From: Sphingobacteriaceae bacterium
GTDB lineage: Bacteria > Bacteroidota > Bacteroidia > UBA7662
Length of the DNA stretch: 64,000 nucleotides
Direction: 5' to 3'
Assembly (NCBI GenBank): GCA_030682795.1
Contig: JAUXNJ010000008.1
Coordinates: 111,725 to 175,724, forward strand
Positions 15,820-25,636 of this stretch are shown here, piece after piece. A program made the translations under genes and the position numbers. Position 1 is the first letter of the stretch, and each line of letters begins with the position of its first letter. The notes below the pieces were generated by a model. The model worked only from the letters and a program-made list of their open reading frames with translations. It searched no databases and had not been told where the DNA came from.

Positions 15820-18639
15820 TTATCGACTAAGGTACATCGATTTCCGCTTATATAAATCACGGAAATACGGGTCCTTCAAGTCTTTTATGAAACGAATGGC
15901 CTCGCCAGTCGACTTCATTTCAGGGCCCAATTCCTTGTTTACGTTCGGAAACTTCTCGAAAGAAAACACAGGTTCTTTAATTGCCCAACCTTCTAATCGT
16001 TTTTTAATGTCGAAATCTTTGAGTTTGTGGGTGCCAAGCATCACTTTGGTGGCGATATTAACAAAAGGCACGTCGTAAGCTTTTGCCAAAAATGGCACCG
16101 TACGCGACGCACGGGGGTTTGCTTCGATCACATACACCATTTCGTTTTTGATGGCAAACTGCACATTCATCAGGCCAGAAATATTTAAGGCATGTGCAAG
16201 TTTTTTGGTGTACTCTTCCATTTGCGATACAACCAGGGGCGACAAACCGAAGGGCGGCAGCACTGAGTTCGAGTCGCCCGAGTGGATACCCGCCGGCTCA
16301 ATGTGCTCCATCACACCGCAAATCAGCACCTCTTCGCCATCACAAATACAGTCAGTTTCTGCTTCCATGGCCCGGTCGAGGAAGTGGTCGATGAGGATGC
16401 GGTTGCCAGGTATCTTACGCAGTAAATCTACTACAGCATGCTCAAGTTCTTGCTCGTTGATTACGATGCTCATGCCTTGACCGCCGAGTACATAACTAGG
16501 GCGCACCAAAACTGGGTAGCCCACCTCACGCGCAATGTCGAGTGCTTCTTCAGCCGTTTCAGCAACCCCGTATTTTGGATAAGGGATGTCGAGCTCTTTC
16601 AGCAAATCGCTGAAACGACCGCGGTCCTCTGCCAAATCCATATTGGTGAAATTGGTGCCGATGATTTTAATGCCAGCATTTTCGAGGTGCTCAGCCAATT
16701 TTAAGGCGGTTTGGCCACCTAGTTGCACAATCACGCCTTCAGGCTTCTCATGCTCTACAATGTCGAGTAAATGCTCCCAAAACACGGGCTCGAAGTAAAG
16801 TTTATCGGCCATGTTGAAGTCGGTGCTCACCGTTTCGGGATTACAATTGATCATGATGGCCTCGTAGCCCACCTCGCGGGCAGCTAACAAGCCATGTACA
16901 CAGCTGTAGTCGAATTCGATGCCTTGTCCGATGCGGTTGGGACCGCTGCCCAACACTATAATTTTCTTTTTATCGGTACGTACCGATTCGTTTTCGGTAT
17001 CGTAAGTGCTGTAATAATAAGGTGTTTCGGCCTTGAACTCGGCTGCGCAGGTATCTACCAGCTTCCAAACGCGGTTCAATCCAAGCTCTTTGCGCTTGGC
17101 GCGCACATCCGCTTCTGAGGTGGTATCGCCCAACACATGCGCAATTTGGGCATCTGCAAAGCCGTTTTTCTTGAGCTCGTCGAGCAAACCCTTGGGCAAG
17201 CTGCTGAGCGTATAGCGGCGCAATTCTGCTTGTAAATCTACAATGTGCTGAATCTGGCGCAAAAACCAGGGGTCGATGCGGGTGGCTTTTTGTACCGATT
17301 TAACGGGTACTCCTAAGGCTAAAGCATCATGTACATGAAACAAGCGGTCCCAGCTGGCATACTCCAAGCTGTGCATGAGCTTGTCGAGATTTTTCTCCTC
17401 TTTGCCATCTGCCCCTAAGCCGAGGCGATTGATTTCTAAACTCTGACAAGCCTTTTGCAGGGCTTCATTGAAGCTGCGGCCGATGCCCATTACCTCACCT
17501 ACCGATTTCATTTGGAAGCCGAGGGTGCGGTCGGCACCAGGGAATTTATCAAAGTTCCACTTGGGAATTTTAACAATCACATAGTCTAAGGTCGGCTCAA
17601 AATAAGCCGAAGTGCTCATGGTGATTTGATTTGGCAGCTCGTCGAGGTTGTACCCAATAGCAAGCTTGGCGGCGATTTTGGCAATCGGATAGCCGGTGGC
17701 TTTGGAGGCAAGGGCCGACGAACGTGAAACGCGTGGGTTGATCTCGATGGCGATCAGCTGCTCGGTTTCGGGATCCATGGCAAATTGTACGTTACAACCC
17801 CCAGCAAAATTGCCAATGGCACGCATCATTTTGATCGACTGGTTGCGCATGTCCTGGAAGGCAGTATCGCTCAAGGTCATGGCCGGTGCCACCGTAATGC
17901 TATCACCCGTATGAATGCCCATCGGGTCAAAGTTTTCGATGGTACAAATGATACAAACGTTATCGTTGTTGTCGCGCAGCAACTCCAACTCGTATTCTTT
18001 CCAACCCAAAACGGCTTTGTCGATGAGTACTTCGTGGGTAGGTGAGGCTGCCAATCCACGCACCAGGGCTTTTTCAAAGTCTTCTTTGTGGCGGATGACC
18101 GCACCACCGGTGCCGCCTAGGGTGTAAGAAGGGCGAATAACCAACGGAAAGCCAATTTCTTCAGCGGCTTCTTTACCTTCTAAAAAGGAGTTGGCAATTT
18201 TGGAGGGGGCTACTGCCACGCCAATTTTACCCATGAGTTTGCGGAATTCTTCGCGGTTTTCGGTGGTTTCTATCGCGGCAATATCTACCCCAATCATCCG
18301 AACGCCATACTTTTCCCAAATGCCCAACTCATCGGCTTCTTTACAGAGGTTGAGCGCGGTTTGACCGCCCATGGTAGGCAGTACCGCATCGATTTGACGC
18401 TCTTGTAGGATTTGTTCTATCGACTCAACCGTTAATGGCAACAGATACACATGGTCGGCTGTTACTTTATCGGTCATGATGGTGGCCGGGTTCGAGTTAA
18501 TCAGGGCTACTTCTATCCCTTCCTCCTTCAGCGAACGCGCTGCTTGTGAACCGGAATAGTCGAATTCGCAGGCTTGGCCAATAACGATGGGGCCGCTACC
18601 GACAATGAGTACTGATTTGATTGAATGATCCCTGGGCAT
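15820..18639 (-). CDS. carB: Carbamoyl-phosphate synthase large chain, short form, 939 aa
   Basis: CarB makes carbamoyl phosphate from bicarbonate, ammonia (tunnelled from CarA) and 2 ATP for pyrimidine and arginine synthesis. Both ATP-grasp halves are present: the first starts KSVLIVGSGPIVIGQACEFDYSG, the second IIVLGSGPNRIGQGIEFDYS. The signatures GGTGG and GGQG, and the oligomerisation linker between the halves, are also there. The protein stops right after GPEMKSTGEAIRFIKD, at the end of the second synthetase core. It therefore lacks the ~130-residue C-terminal allosteric domain of the 1073-aa E. coli enzyme. No carA lies nearby. It has its own promoter 43 nt upstream. Confidence 0.96.
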   Translation of the reverse strand: MPRDHSIKSVLIVGSGPIVIGQACEFDYSGSQAARSLKEEGIEVALINSNPATIMTDKVTADHVYLLPLTVESIEQILQERQIDAVLPTMGGQTALNLCKEADELGIWEKYGVRMIGVDIAAIETTENREEFRKLMGKIGVAVAPSKIANSFLEGKEAAEEIGFPLVIRPSYTLGGTGGAVIRHKEDFEKALVRGLAASPTHEVLIDKAVLGWKEYELELLRDNNDNVCIICTIENFDPMGIHTGDSITVAPAMTLSDTAFQDMRNQSIKMMRAIGNFAGGCNVQFAMDPETEQLIAIEINPRVSRSSALASKATGYPIAKIAAKLAIGYNLDELPNQITMSTSAYFEPTLDYVIVKIPKWNFDKFPGADRTLGFQMKSVGEVMGIGRSFNEALQKACQSLEINRLGLGADGKEEKNLDKLMHSLEYASWDRLFHVHDALALGVPVKSVQKATRIDPWFLRQIQHIVDLQAELRRYTLSSLPKGLLDELKKNGFADAQIAHVLGDTTSEADVRAKRKELGLNRVWKLVDTCAAEFKAETPYYYSTYDTENESVRTDKKKIIVLGSGPNRIGQGIEFDYSCVHGLLAAREVGYEAIMINCNPETVSTDFNMADKLYFEPVFWEHLLDIVEHEKPEGVIVQLGGQTALKLAEHLENAGIKIIGTNFTNMDLAEDRGRFSDLLKELDIPYPKYGVAETAEEALDIAREVGYPVLVRPSYVLGGQGMSIVINEQELEHAVVDLLRKIPGNRILIDHFLDRAMEAETDCICDGEEVLICGVMEHIEPAGIHSGDSNSVLPPFGLSPLVVSQMEEYTKKLAHALNISGLMNVQFAIKNEMVYVIEANPRASRTVPFLAKAYDVPFVNIATKVMLGTHKLKDFDIKKRLEGWAIKEPVFSFEKFPNVNKELGPEMKSTGEAIRFIKDLKDPYFRDLYKRKSMYLSR

Positions 18640-18682
18640 GGAGCGATAGATTTAGATGGAGAGCGCTGATTTCAAAATTGTG

Positions 18683-18690
18683 CAAAGATA
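18683..18690 (-). promoter_or_regulatory. -7 box TATCTTTG for carB
   Basis: A perfect TAnnTTTG match on the minus strand lies 43 nt upstream of the carB ATG. It would drive carB and probably the two-component genes behind it. Confidence 0.55.
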
Positions 18691-18875
18691 TGAAAAAAGG
18701 GGAGGGGAACGAAGAATTTAAGGGTTGATTACGGGCTTTAAAGGACGAAAGGCCGAGCTGTAGAGGGTGCCGAAAGTAATGGCTGTCGACACCAACTGAT
18801 TGAATCAGTTTAAACTCAAAAATCGCAAGGAGGGCGGACTAATTCCGAAGAATTGCTTCAGAAACATTCTTTTTT

Positions 18876-18925
18876 TGCCATTATTTAACACAAAATGGCA
18901 TGTTAAATTGCGTGTATTTTGCCAT
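18876..18925. promoter_or_regulatory. Overlapping inverted repeats upstream of TonB receptor
   Basis: TGCCATT (18876-18882) is inverted as AATGGCA (18894-18900), and a third TGCCAT lies at 18920-18925. Interlocked with it, TTTAACA (18884-18890) is inverted as TGTTAAA (18901-18907). Such nested 7-bp palindromes just upstream of a receptor gene could be an operator. Confidence 0.35.
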
Positions 18926-18962
18926 GTTTGTGCTTCCGTAATTTGTCAAATTTATACTCCAA

Positions 18963-21260
18963 ATGCTGCGATTTCGCGCTTTTTTTTTAATCCTGGGTAT
19001 TTGCACCACGCAAGCAGTGCAAGCCCAAACCTTCACCATCAGCGGTTATGTGAAAGATGCCGAGACAGGCGAAGCGCTTATCGGAGCTGCTATTGCTGTG
19101 AGCGGAACACCGCCAAGAGGGACGGCAACAAATGTATACGGCTATTATGCTTTTAACCTACCCCCGGGTGAATACGAATTGTTGGTGTCGTATTTGGGCT
19201 ACGAGCAGTTCAAACAAAAGCTTCGCGTAACAGCAGCGCAAAAGGTAAACGTTAATTTATCTCCCGCTCGCCAGCAACTCAAAGAAGTTGTGGTTACGGG
19301 TGAAGCCGAAGACCAGCGCCTGCGACAAAGTCAGATGGGCGTTGAAAAAATGAACATTGCCACGGTGAACAAACTCCCGATTTTATTTGGAGAGCGTGAT
19401 GTACTTAAGTCGATGCAGCTGTTACCAGGGGTAAAAGCAGGGGGCGAAGGTCAGAGCGGTTTTTCAGTGCGCGGTGGCAATCTCGACCAAAACCTCATTT
19501 TGCTAGATGATGCACCTGTTTACAATGCCTCGCATTTGTTGGGCTTCTTTTCAACTTTTAACTCCGACGCCATTAAAGACCTTACCCTGCACAAAGGCAC
19601 GGCACCCGCTAATTTTGGGGGAAGACTGGCTTCCGTGGTGGATGTACGGATGAAAGAAGGCAATAATCAAAAGTACAATGTTTCGGGTGGACTGGGTTTG
19701 ATTGCTTCTCGGCTCAATGTGGAAGGCCCCATTCAGGAAGGGCGTTCTTCGTTTTTACTTTCGGGTCGTCGTACCTATGCTGATGTGTTTTTGAGGTTGA
19801 ACGATGAATTTGCAAATAACCAGCTCTACTTCTACGATTTTAATGCGAAACTCAATTACAGGCTGACAGAGAAAGATCACATTTATCTTTCGGGGTATTT
19901 CGGACGAGATGTTTTTAGTTTTAACAATCAATTTGGCATCAATTGGGGCAATGCCACAGGCACTTTGCGCTACACGCGCTTGATTAGTGACAAATTGTTC
20001 CTCAACAGCTCACTCATTTATAGCAATTACGACTACAACATCGGCTTTTCGACCAGCGCGCTCAACTTCAATATTAAGTCGGGGATTGAAGACTGGAACA
20101 TCAAACAAGAACTGCAGTATTTCGCGAGTAATTCACAACAATGGAAGTTCGGATACAATGTAATTTATCATACCGTAACACCTGGTTTGGTAAATGCACA
20201 AAACACCGACATCAGGAGTTTGCAAAAGCGCGGATTGGAGTCTGCGGCCTATGTAAGCCACGATTGGAAGCCCAACGAGCGCTTTAGTATTACTTCAGGA
20301 CTTCGGATTAGTCATTTTGCGGCCCTTGGTGGCAGCGATTATTATACCCTAGATGCCAATCGCACGGTCATCGACACCTTTAATCCCGCTGGTATTGCCG
20401 CCCAATACGCCTTTTTGGAGCCGCGTATTGCAGTTAATTACAACCTTACCGCCACATCTAGCTTAAAAACCGCCTATACCCGCAATACCCAGCACATTCA
20501 CTTGGTGAGCAACGCGATTGCTTCTACCCCAACCGACCGCTGGCTGATGACAACCAACAATGTGGCTCCAGAAATTGGAGACCAAGTATCGATCGGCTAT
20601 TTCCGTAATTTTAAGGAGAATACCTATGAGTTTAGCGTGGAGACTTATTACAAATGGATGCAAAACCAGCTTGATTATAAGGATGGCGCCAACGATCAAG
20701 CCACGGTGATTGATCCTGAACTGTTGTTTGGAGACGGGCGCGCGTATGGTTTAGAATGGTTGTTCCGCAAGAACAAAGGCCGTTTCACAGGCTGGTTGAG
20801 CTATACGCTTTCGCGCTCCGAGCGTCGCATCGAGGGCATCAACCAAGGGCAGTGGTATGCTGCCCGACAAGACCGTACCCACGACATTGCTGTGGTAGCT
20901 TTGTATGAATTTACTGAGCGCTTTAATGTGTCGGCAGCCTGGGTATATCAAACAGGCAATGCCGTAACCTTTCCGGCGGGTAAATACAACATTGCCGATC
21001 AGGTGGTTTGGTTGTATACCGAGCGCAATGGTTACCGCATGCCAGCTTACCATCGCCTCGATTTGGGCGCTACTTACCAGCTCAAGCCCAAGCGCAAATA
21101 CAGCAGCGAGCTGGCCTTTAGTTTGTACAATGCCTACGGCCGCCAAAATCCTTTCCTCATTAACTTCCAACAAAGTGCTACCAATCCCAACCGCACTGTA
21201 GCAGTACAAACAGCTCTATTTCGCTGGGTACCTGCAGTGAGCTGGAATTTTAAATTTTAA
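18963..21260 (+). CDS. TonB-dependent outer membrane receptor, 765 aa
   Basis: The protein starts with a signal peptide ending near AVQA. A carboxypeptidase-regulatory-like beta domain (TFTISGYVKDAETGEALIGAAIAV, about 22-105) precedes a plug domain (GERDVLKSMQLLPGVKAGGEGQ and SVRGGNLDQNLILLDDAPVYN). A long beta-barrel ends in an aromatic F-K-F. It should import a substrate across the outer membrane using TonB energy. The plug form and the DUF4249 lipoprotein gene three nucleotides downstream mark it as one of the non-SusC Bacteroidota receptor pairs. The substrate is not readable from the sequence. Confidence 0.92.
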   Translation: MLRFRAFFLILGICTTQAVQAQTFTISGYVKDAETGEALIGAAIAVSGTPPRGTATNVYGYYAFNLPPGEYELLVSYLGYEQFKQKLRVTAAQKVNVNLSPARQQLKEVVVTGEAEDQRLRQSQMGVEKMNIATVNKLPILFGERDVLKSMQLLPGVKAGGEGQSGFSVRGGNLDQNLILLDDAPVYNASHLLGFFSTFNSDAIKDLTLHKGTAPANFGGRLASVVDVRMKEGNNQKYNVSGGLGLIASRLNVEGPIQEGRSSFLLSGRRTYADVFLRLNDEFANNQLYFYDFNAKLNYRLTEKDHIYLSGYFGRDVFSFNNQFGINWGNATGTLRYTRLISDKLFLNSSLIYSNYDYNIGFSTSALNFNIKSGIEDWNIKQELQYFASNSQQWKFGYNVIYHTVTPGLVNAQNTDIRSLQKRGLESAAYVSHDWKPNERFSITSGLRISHFAALGGSDYYTLDANRTVIDTFNPAGIAAQYAFLEPRIAVNYNLTATSSLKTAYTRNTQHIHLVSNAIASTPTDRWLMTTNNVAPEIGDQVSIGYFRNFKENTYEFSVETYYKWMQNQLDYKDGANDQATVIDPELLFGDGRAYGLEWLFRKNKGRFTGWLSYTLSRSERRIEGINQGQWYAARQDRTHDIAVVALYEFTERFNVSAAWVYQTGNAVTFPAGKYNIADQVVWLYTERNGYRMPAYHRLDLGATYQLKPKRKYSSELAFSLYNAYGRQNPFLINFQQSATNPNRTVAVQTALFRWVPAVSWNFKF

Positions 21261-21263
21261 GCG

Positions 21264-22085
21264 ATGATGAAACGTATTTTAATAAGCATTTTGCTACTCG
21301 GAAGTTTAACCGCTTGCGAAAAGGAAATAGACATCGACCTCAACAGTGCCGATCCAAAATTAGTGATTGAAGCCCTGTTAGATGATTCGGGTAGAGGCGC
21401 CTGGGTGAAACTCACCAAAACGGTAAATTTCAGTGATACTTTTGGTCCGCCAATTCAATCTGGCGCTATCGTAGTGCTGATTCGGCTTGCTGATAACAGA
21501 CGTGACACGTTGCAACAATTGCCCGACAGTGCTTACATTTTGCCCAATTATGTACCTGTTTATGGGGAGCAATACGCTTTCGAAATTACGCATCAAGGCG
21601 ATTTTTACAGAGCTACTGCACGTATGCCACAACCCATTCCTATCGATTCGGTGGTAATTGATCCGTTTTTTGGACCTGGAGGACTTCCTGGCAACCCGGC
21701 TGACCCTGCCAACCGGCGCAATGCCTTGTTGTATGCGTTTTACCAAGACCCACCAGGGGTTCGCAATTATTTTCAAATTCAGGCTTTCCAAAACGATACC
21801 GCAACGGCCAATTTGTTTCTCTACAATGATGAAGTGAATACGGGTGGTTTTCAGGTTAGTCCTGTTTTTGTGCAAACCTACATCAATGGCCGTATTCGGC
21901 TGGAGTTGCATCACATCGATGCGGCTGTATTCCGCTACCTCACCAATCTCAATACCAATATTGGCCAGTCGAGTGCCTCACCCGCCAATCCTATTTCAAA
22001 TTTTAGCGGCGGGGCCCTGGGCTATTTTAAGTTGTTTGCCAATACTTCGGCATTTTTGCAATTGGTAGAGCCAACTACACCGTAA
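21264..22085 (+). CDS. DUF4249 lipoprotein, partner of TonB receptor, 273 aa
   Basis: A lipoprotein signal with lipobox LTAC (Cys18) leads a beta-rich domain. The start CEKEIDIDLNSADPKLVIEALL is characteristic of DUF4249. The middle part YGEQYAFEITHQGDFYRATARMP is also family-like. The gene begins three nucleotides after the receptor stop, so the two are cotranscribed. By analogy with SusD it may sit on the cell surface and help capture ligand, but the role of the family is unproven. A bidirectional terminator follows. Confidence 0.85.
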   Translation: MMKRILISILLLGSLTACEKEIDIDLNSADPKLVIEALLDDSGRGAWVKLTKTVNFSDTFGPPIQSGAIVVLIRLADNRRDTLQQLPDSAYILPNYVPVYGEQYAFEITHQGDFYRATARMPQPIPIDSVVIDPFFGPGGLPGNPADPANRRNALLYAFYQDPPGVRNYFQIQAFQNDTATANLFLYNDEVNTGGFQVSPVFVQTYINGRIRLELHHIDAAVFRYLTNLNTNIGQSSASPANPISNFSGGALGYFKLFANTSAFLQLVEPTTP

Positions 22086-22132
22086 ATGCCAGCGGTCTGG
22101 AAAAGGAAGTCTTTTCTTCGTGATAACTGCAA

Positions 22133-22168
22133 AAAAAAGCAGCATCCTTTTACCGATGCTGCTTTTTT
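22133..22168. terminator. Bidirectional terminator, DUF4249 / pckG
   Basis: AAAAAAGCAGCATC (22133-22146) pairs perfectly with GATGCTGCTTTTTT (22155-22168) around an 8-nt loop. It can end both convergent transcripts. Confidence 0.92.
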
Positions 22169-22181
22169 GTTGGAGCTAGTT

Positions 22182-24044
22182 CTAGATCCTTTCAGGTGCC
22201 ATGCCCCACTTCTCTGGCGAGCGCCAAAGTGACGAAAGCAACAGCTCACGCATAAAGAAAAACTCTTTTGGAAGTTTATCGTACATACGGCCAAAAAGTT
22301 CATCGTGACTTAGTACTTCTTGCTTCCAGATTTCGCGGTCTACGTGCATGATGGCCTCGAAGTCTTCTTTGCTGAAGTTGATACCTTCCCAGTTCATGTC
22401 TTCGTAGCGTGGCATCCAGCCAATAGGGCTTTCTACAGCACCAGTACGACCCTGCACCCGGCCAATAACCCATTCAAGCACCCGGGCATTATCGCCAAAG
22501 CCTGGCCACTGGAAATTGCCTTCAGCATCTTTTCTAAACCAGTTTACCACAAAAATGCGCGGAGGATTAGGTAAGGCGCGGCCAAACTGCAGCCAATGGT
22601 TGAAGTAATCGGCCATGTGATAGCCGCAAAAAGGCAGCATGGCAAAAGGATCGCGACGTACCTTGCCCAATTCGCCAAAGGCTGCGGCAGTCATTTCTGA
22701 GCCGATGGTGGAGGCTGCATACACACCGAAATTCCAGTTGGCTGATTGATACACCAAGGGTACGGTGCTAGAGCGGCGTCCGCCGAACATGAAGGCGCTG
22801 ATGGGCACCCCTGCCGGGTCTTCCCAACGGTCGTCTAAGCTTGGGCACTGATTGGCTGGCGCGGTAAAGCGGGCGTTTGGATGCGCCACAGGCTGCCCGC
22901 TGTTGGGGTCGTGTACCTGCCCTTTCCAGTTAATCACCCCTGCCGGTGCTTGTTTCGACATGCCTTCCCACCACACATCGCCGTCGGGGGTGATGCCCAC
23001 ATTGGTGAAAATGGTATTGGCGGTGATGGAGGCCATGGCATTGGGATTGGTATTGTCGTTGGTGCCCGGTGCCACGCCGAAATAGCCGGCTTCTGGATTG
23101 ATGGCGTACAATTTACCGTCTTTGCCTGGCTTGATCCAGGCAATATCATCCCCCACGGTGGTGATTTCCCAGCCCTTCATCTCTTTCGGCGGAATGAGCA
23201 TGGCGAAATTGGTTTTGCCGCAAGCACTTGGGAAAGCTGCTGCGATGTAGGTTTTTTCGCCTTGTGGACTCTTCGCCCCTAAAATGAGCATGTGCTCGGC
23301 CAACCAGCCTTCTTCCCTTGCCATTACCGAGGCAATGCGCAGGGCGAAGCACTTTTTACCTAGCAAAGCATTGCCGCCATAACCTGAGCCGTAACTTACA
23401 ATGCTGCGTTCTTCGGGATAGTGAACGATGTATTTAACGGTAGGGTTGCAGGGCCATTTTGCGTCGGCCTGACCGGGTTGCAATGGTGCACCCACCGTGT
23501 GGAAAGCCTTTACAAAGGCGCCATCCTTACCCAATTGCTCCATCACTGGCCAGCCCATGCGGGTCATGATGCGCATATTGGTTACCACATATTCTGAATC
23601 GGTGATTTCAATGCCAATTTGGGAGATATCGGAGCCTAGTGGACCCATGCAAAATGGAATCACAAACATGGTGCGGCCCTTCATGCAGCCATCAAGCAGC
23701 GGCGTGAGGGTTTTTTTCATTTCAGAAGGGTCCATCCAGTTATTGGTAGGGCCGGCATCCTCTTTGCGGCGGGAGCAGATAAAGGTTTTATCTTCCACCC
23801 GCGCCACGTCGCTGGGATCGGAAAAACAGGCGAAACTGTTCGGGCGCTTCTCGGCGTTCAGGCGGATAAAGGTACCTGCAGCCACGAGGCGCTCACACAT
23901 CAATTGATATTCTTCCTGAGATCCGTTGCACCAGTATACTTGGTCTGGCTTGGCAATGGCAGCCATGTCGGCTACCCATTTTTTAAGGGCGGGATGTTGC
24001 ACTTTATCGGCATAATCCTGCGGCAGTTTTAATTCAGCTTGCAT
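22182..24044 (-). CDS. pckG: Phosphoenolpyruvate carboxykinase (GTP), 620 aa
   Basis: The enzyme converts oxaloacetate to phosphoenolpyruvate with GTP, the first step of gluconeogenesis, in the cytoplasm. The nucleotide loop [13 protein letters not shown], the GTP-type signature region with the reactive cysteine (SACGKT), [19 protein letters not shown] and the Mn site region all fit the GTP family. The ~620-residue length also fits; the ATP-type enzyme is about 530 aa and has a different loop. It is monocistronic, converging on the DUF4249 gene. A weak TTAGCCTTTG element lies about 18 nt upstream of the ATG. Confidence 0.96.
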   Translation of the reverse strand: MQAELKLPQDYADKVQHPALKKWVADMAAIAKPDQVYWCNGSQEEYQLMCERLVAAGTFIRLNAEKRPNSFACFSDPSDVARVEDKTFICSRRKEDAGPTNNWMDPSEMKKTLTPLLDGCMKGRTMFVIPFCMGPLGSDISQIGIEITDSEYVVTNMRIMTRMGWPVMEQLGKDGAFVKAFHTVGAPLQPGQADAKWPCNPTVKYIVHYPEERSIVSYGSGYGGNALLGKKCFALRIASVMAREEGWLAEHMLILGAKSPQGEKTYIAAAFPSACGKTNFAMLIPPKEMKGWEITTVGDDIAWIKPGKDGKLYAINPEAGYFGVAPGTNDNTNPNAMASITANTIFTNVGITPDGDVWWEGMSKQAPAGVINWKGQVHDPNSGQPVAHPNARFTAPANQCPSLDDRWEDPAGVPISAFMFGGRRSSTVPLVYQSANWNFGVYAASTIGSEMTAAAFGELGKVRRDPFAMLPFCGYHMADYFNHWLQFGRALPNPPRIFVVNWFRKDAEGNFQWPGFGDNARVLEWVIGRVQGRTGAVESPIGWMPRYEDMNWEGINFSKEDFEAIMHVDREIWKQEVLSHDELFGRMYDKLPKEFFFMRELLLSSLWRSPEKWGMAPERI

Positions 24045-24321
24045 GGAGGTGGTTTAATTGATCAAAGGCTAATTTACGAATGTTTGGGCACATTTTCGAG
24101 CTTAAGCGCCTAATTTTAGGTAGATGGAAGAGCTATTTTTTGTTGCCATACAGCATGTTGGCAAGTGCACAAGCTGCAAGCTGATCTAAATCAAAGAAGA
24201 CAGGAGTCCTTCTAAAGCCTTGCATCACAGCTTTTTGCTTTGAAAGAAGTTGCAAGGGAGGCCCCAAAGTTCCTTCCCTTTATGCCTGCTTGTGGGCAGC
24301 GGCTAAAGCCGTTCAAAAAAC

Positions 24322-24329
24322 TATCTTTG
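24322..24329 (+). promoter_or_regulatory. -7 box TATCTTTG, 4 nt before flavoprotein ATG
   Basis: TATCTTTG is followed by CCCC and the ATG at 24334. No well-placed TTG box is seen. The spacing predicts a leaderless mRNA. Confidence 0.6.
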
Positions 24330-24333
24330 CCCC

Positions 24334-25569
24334 ATGCTTTACGACCTGGCCGTGGTAGGTGGCGGTGCCGCCGGATTTTTTGCAGCTGTGAATGCAGCGC
24401 GACTGCAGCCGGGCCTACGGGTTGTGCTGCTCGAGCAGTCGAATCAGTTTTTGGCCAAAGTGCGGATTTCAGGTGGTGGGCGCTGCAATGTTACCCATGC
24501 TTGCTTCGATCCTGCCGAGTTGGTGAAGTTTTATCCCCGCGGACAACGCGAATTGCGGCAGCTATTTGCGCGCTTCAGCACGGGCGATACCGTGGCTTGG
24601 TTCGAAGACCGCGGCGTAAAGCTCAAAGCCGAAGCTGATGGCCGGATGTTTCCCGTAACCGACTCCAGCCAAACCATCATCGATTGTTTGTTGCGTGAGG
24701 CGCAGAAGTTTGGCGTGGAGCTGCGGCTGCAGCACGATGTGGTGGCCATGGCGGTGCATGCTAAAGGCTGGCAGCTCGAAATTAGAAAAGGGGAGGCCAT
24801 CAAAACCAAAAAAGTGCTGCTGGCTACAGGTGGACATCCCAAATTGAGTGGGTACGATTGGTTGGCGGAGCTCGGACTCAAAATTGTGCCTCCGGTACCA
24901 TCACTTTTTACGTTTAACCTCCCCAACGACCCCATCCGCGAGCTCATGGGCGTGAGTGTGCCGCAGGCCCGCATCCGCTTGCCCGAGCTAAAGAAGGAGC
25001 AGTCGGGCCCACTGCTGGTTACGCATTGGGGACTCAGCGGTCCGGCCATCATTAAACTCTCGGCCCTCGTGGCCCGGGAGCTGCAAGCCTGCAACTACCA
25101 TTTCCGCGTGCTGGTTTGTTGGTTGCCCAACGAAGATGCCGATAGTCTAAGGGCTTTGTTTGAAGATTACCGCCAATACGCTGGTGCGGCCCAAATTGCC
25201 AATCGCTTTGAGGTAGAATTGCCTTCCCGACTCAAATTGCACCTGCTGCAAAAAGCGGGCATCAAGCCCGAACAACGGTGGAGTGAGGTAAATAACAAAC
25301 AAATCAATCGCCTCATCGAGCTGCTGCTCAACCATGAGTTTAGCGCAGCGGGTAAAACCACTTTTAAAGAAGAATTTGTGACTTCGGGCGGGGTGGCCCG
25401 CGACCAAATCGATTTCCGAACCATGGAGTGCAAGTCCTTGCCCGGCCTCTACATCGCCGGAGAGCTCCTCGACATCGACGCCCTCACCGGTGGTTTTAAC
25501 TTTCAGGCGGCTTGGAGCGCAGGTTTTGCCGTAGCACAGGCGATGGTGCTGCAGACGTCCTCCTCGTAG
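24334..25569 (+). CDS. HI0933/YhiN-family FAD-dependent oxidoreductase, 411 aa
   Basis: An N-terminal dinucleotide fold (YDLAVVGGGAAGFFAAVNAARL) is followed by RISGGGRCNVTHACFDP, a signature of the HI0933-like flavoprotein family. A C-terminal FAD segment (GLYIAGELLDIDALTGGFNFQAAWSAGF) closes the protein. The family includes BaiN, but most members have no assigned substrate and annotation as a bile acid enzyme would be unwarranted. ATG 24334 sits four nucleotides after a perfect -7 box. Confidence 0.9.
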   Translation: MLYDLAVVGGGAAGFFAAVNAARLQPGLRVVLLEQSNQFLAKVRISGGGRCNVTHACFDPAELVKFYPRGQRELRQLFARFSTGDTVAWFEDRGVKLKAEADGRMFPVTDSSQTIIDCLLREAQKFGVELRLQHDVVAMAVHAKGWQLEIRKGEAIKTKKVLLATGGHPKLSGYDWLAELGLKIVPPVPSLFTFNLPNDPIRELMGVSVPQARIRLPELKKEQSGPLLVTHWGLSGPAIIKLSALVARELQACNYHFRVLVCWLPNEDADSLRALFEDYRQYAGAAQIANRFEVELPSRLKLHLLQKAGIKPEQRWSEVNNKQINRLIELLLNHEFSAAGKTTFKEEFVTSGGVARDQIDFRTMECKSLPGLYIAGELLDIDALTGGFNFQAAWSAGFAVAQAMVLQTSSS

Positions 25570-25636
25570 TCCTCTGCAGCGAGTTTGCAGATAATTAGGC
25601 TAATTCGAAACATTTTGCCTGCACAAAGAGTTATAT

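Larger units (their letters stand above)
18640..18962. other. 323-nt divergent intergenic region carB / TonB receptor
   Basis: The carB side holds the -7 box at 18683-18690. The receptor side is AT-rich and contains overlapping inverted repeats at 18876-18925. I found no clear two-box promoter for the receptor and no small coding frame that looks real. Confidence 0.5.
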
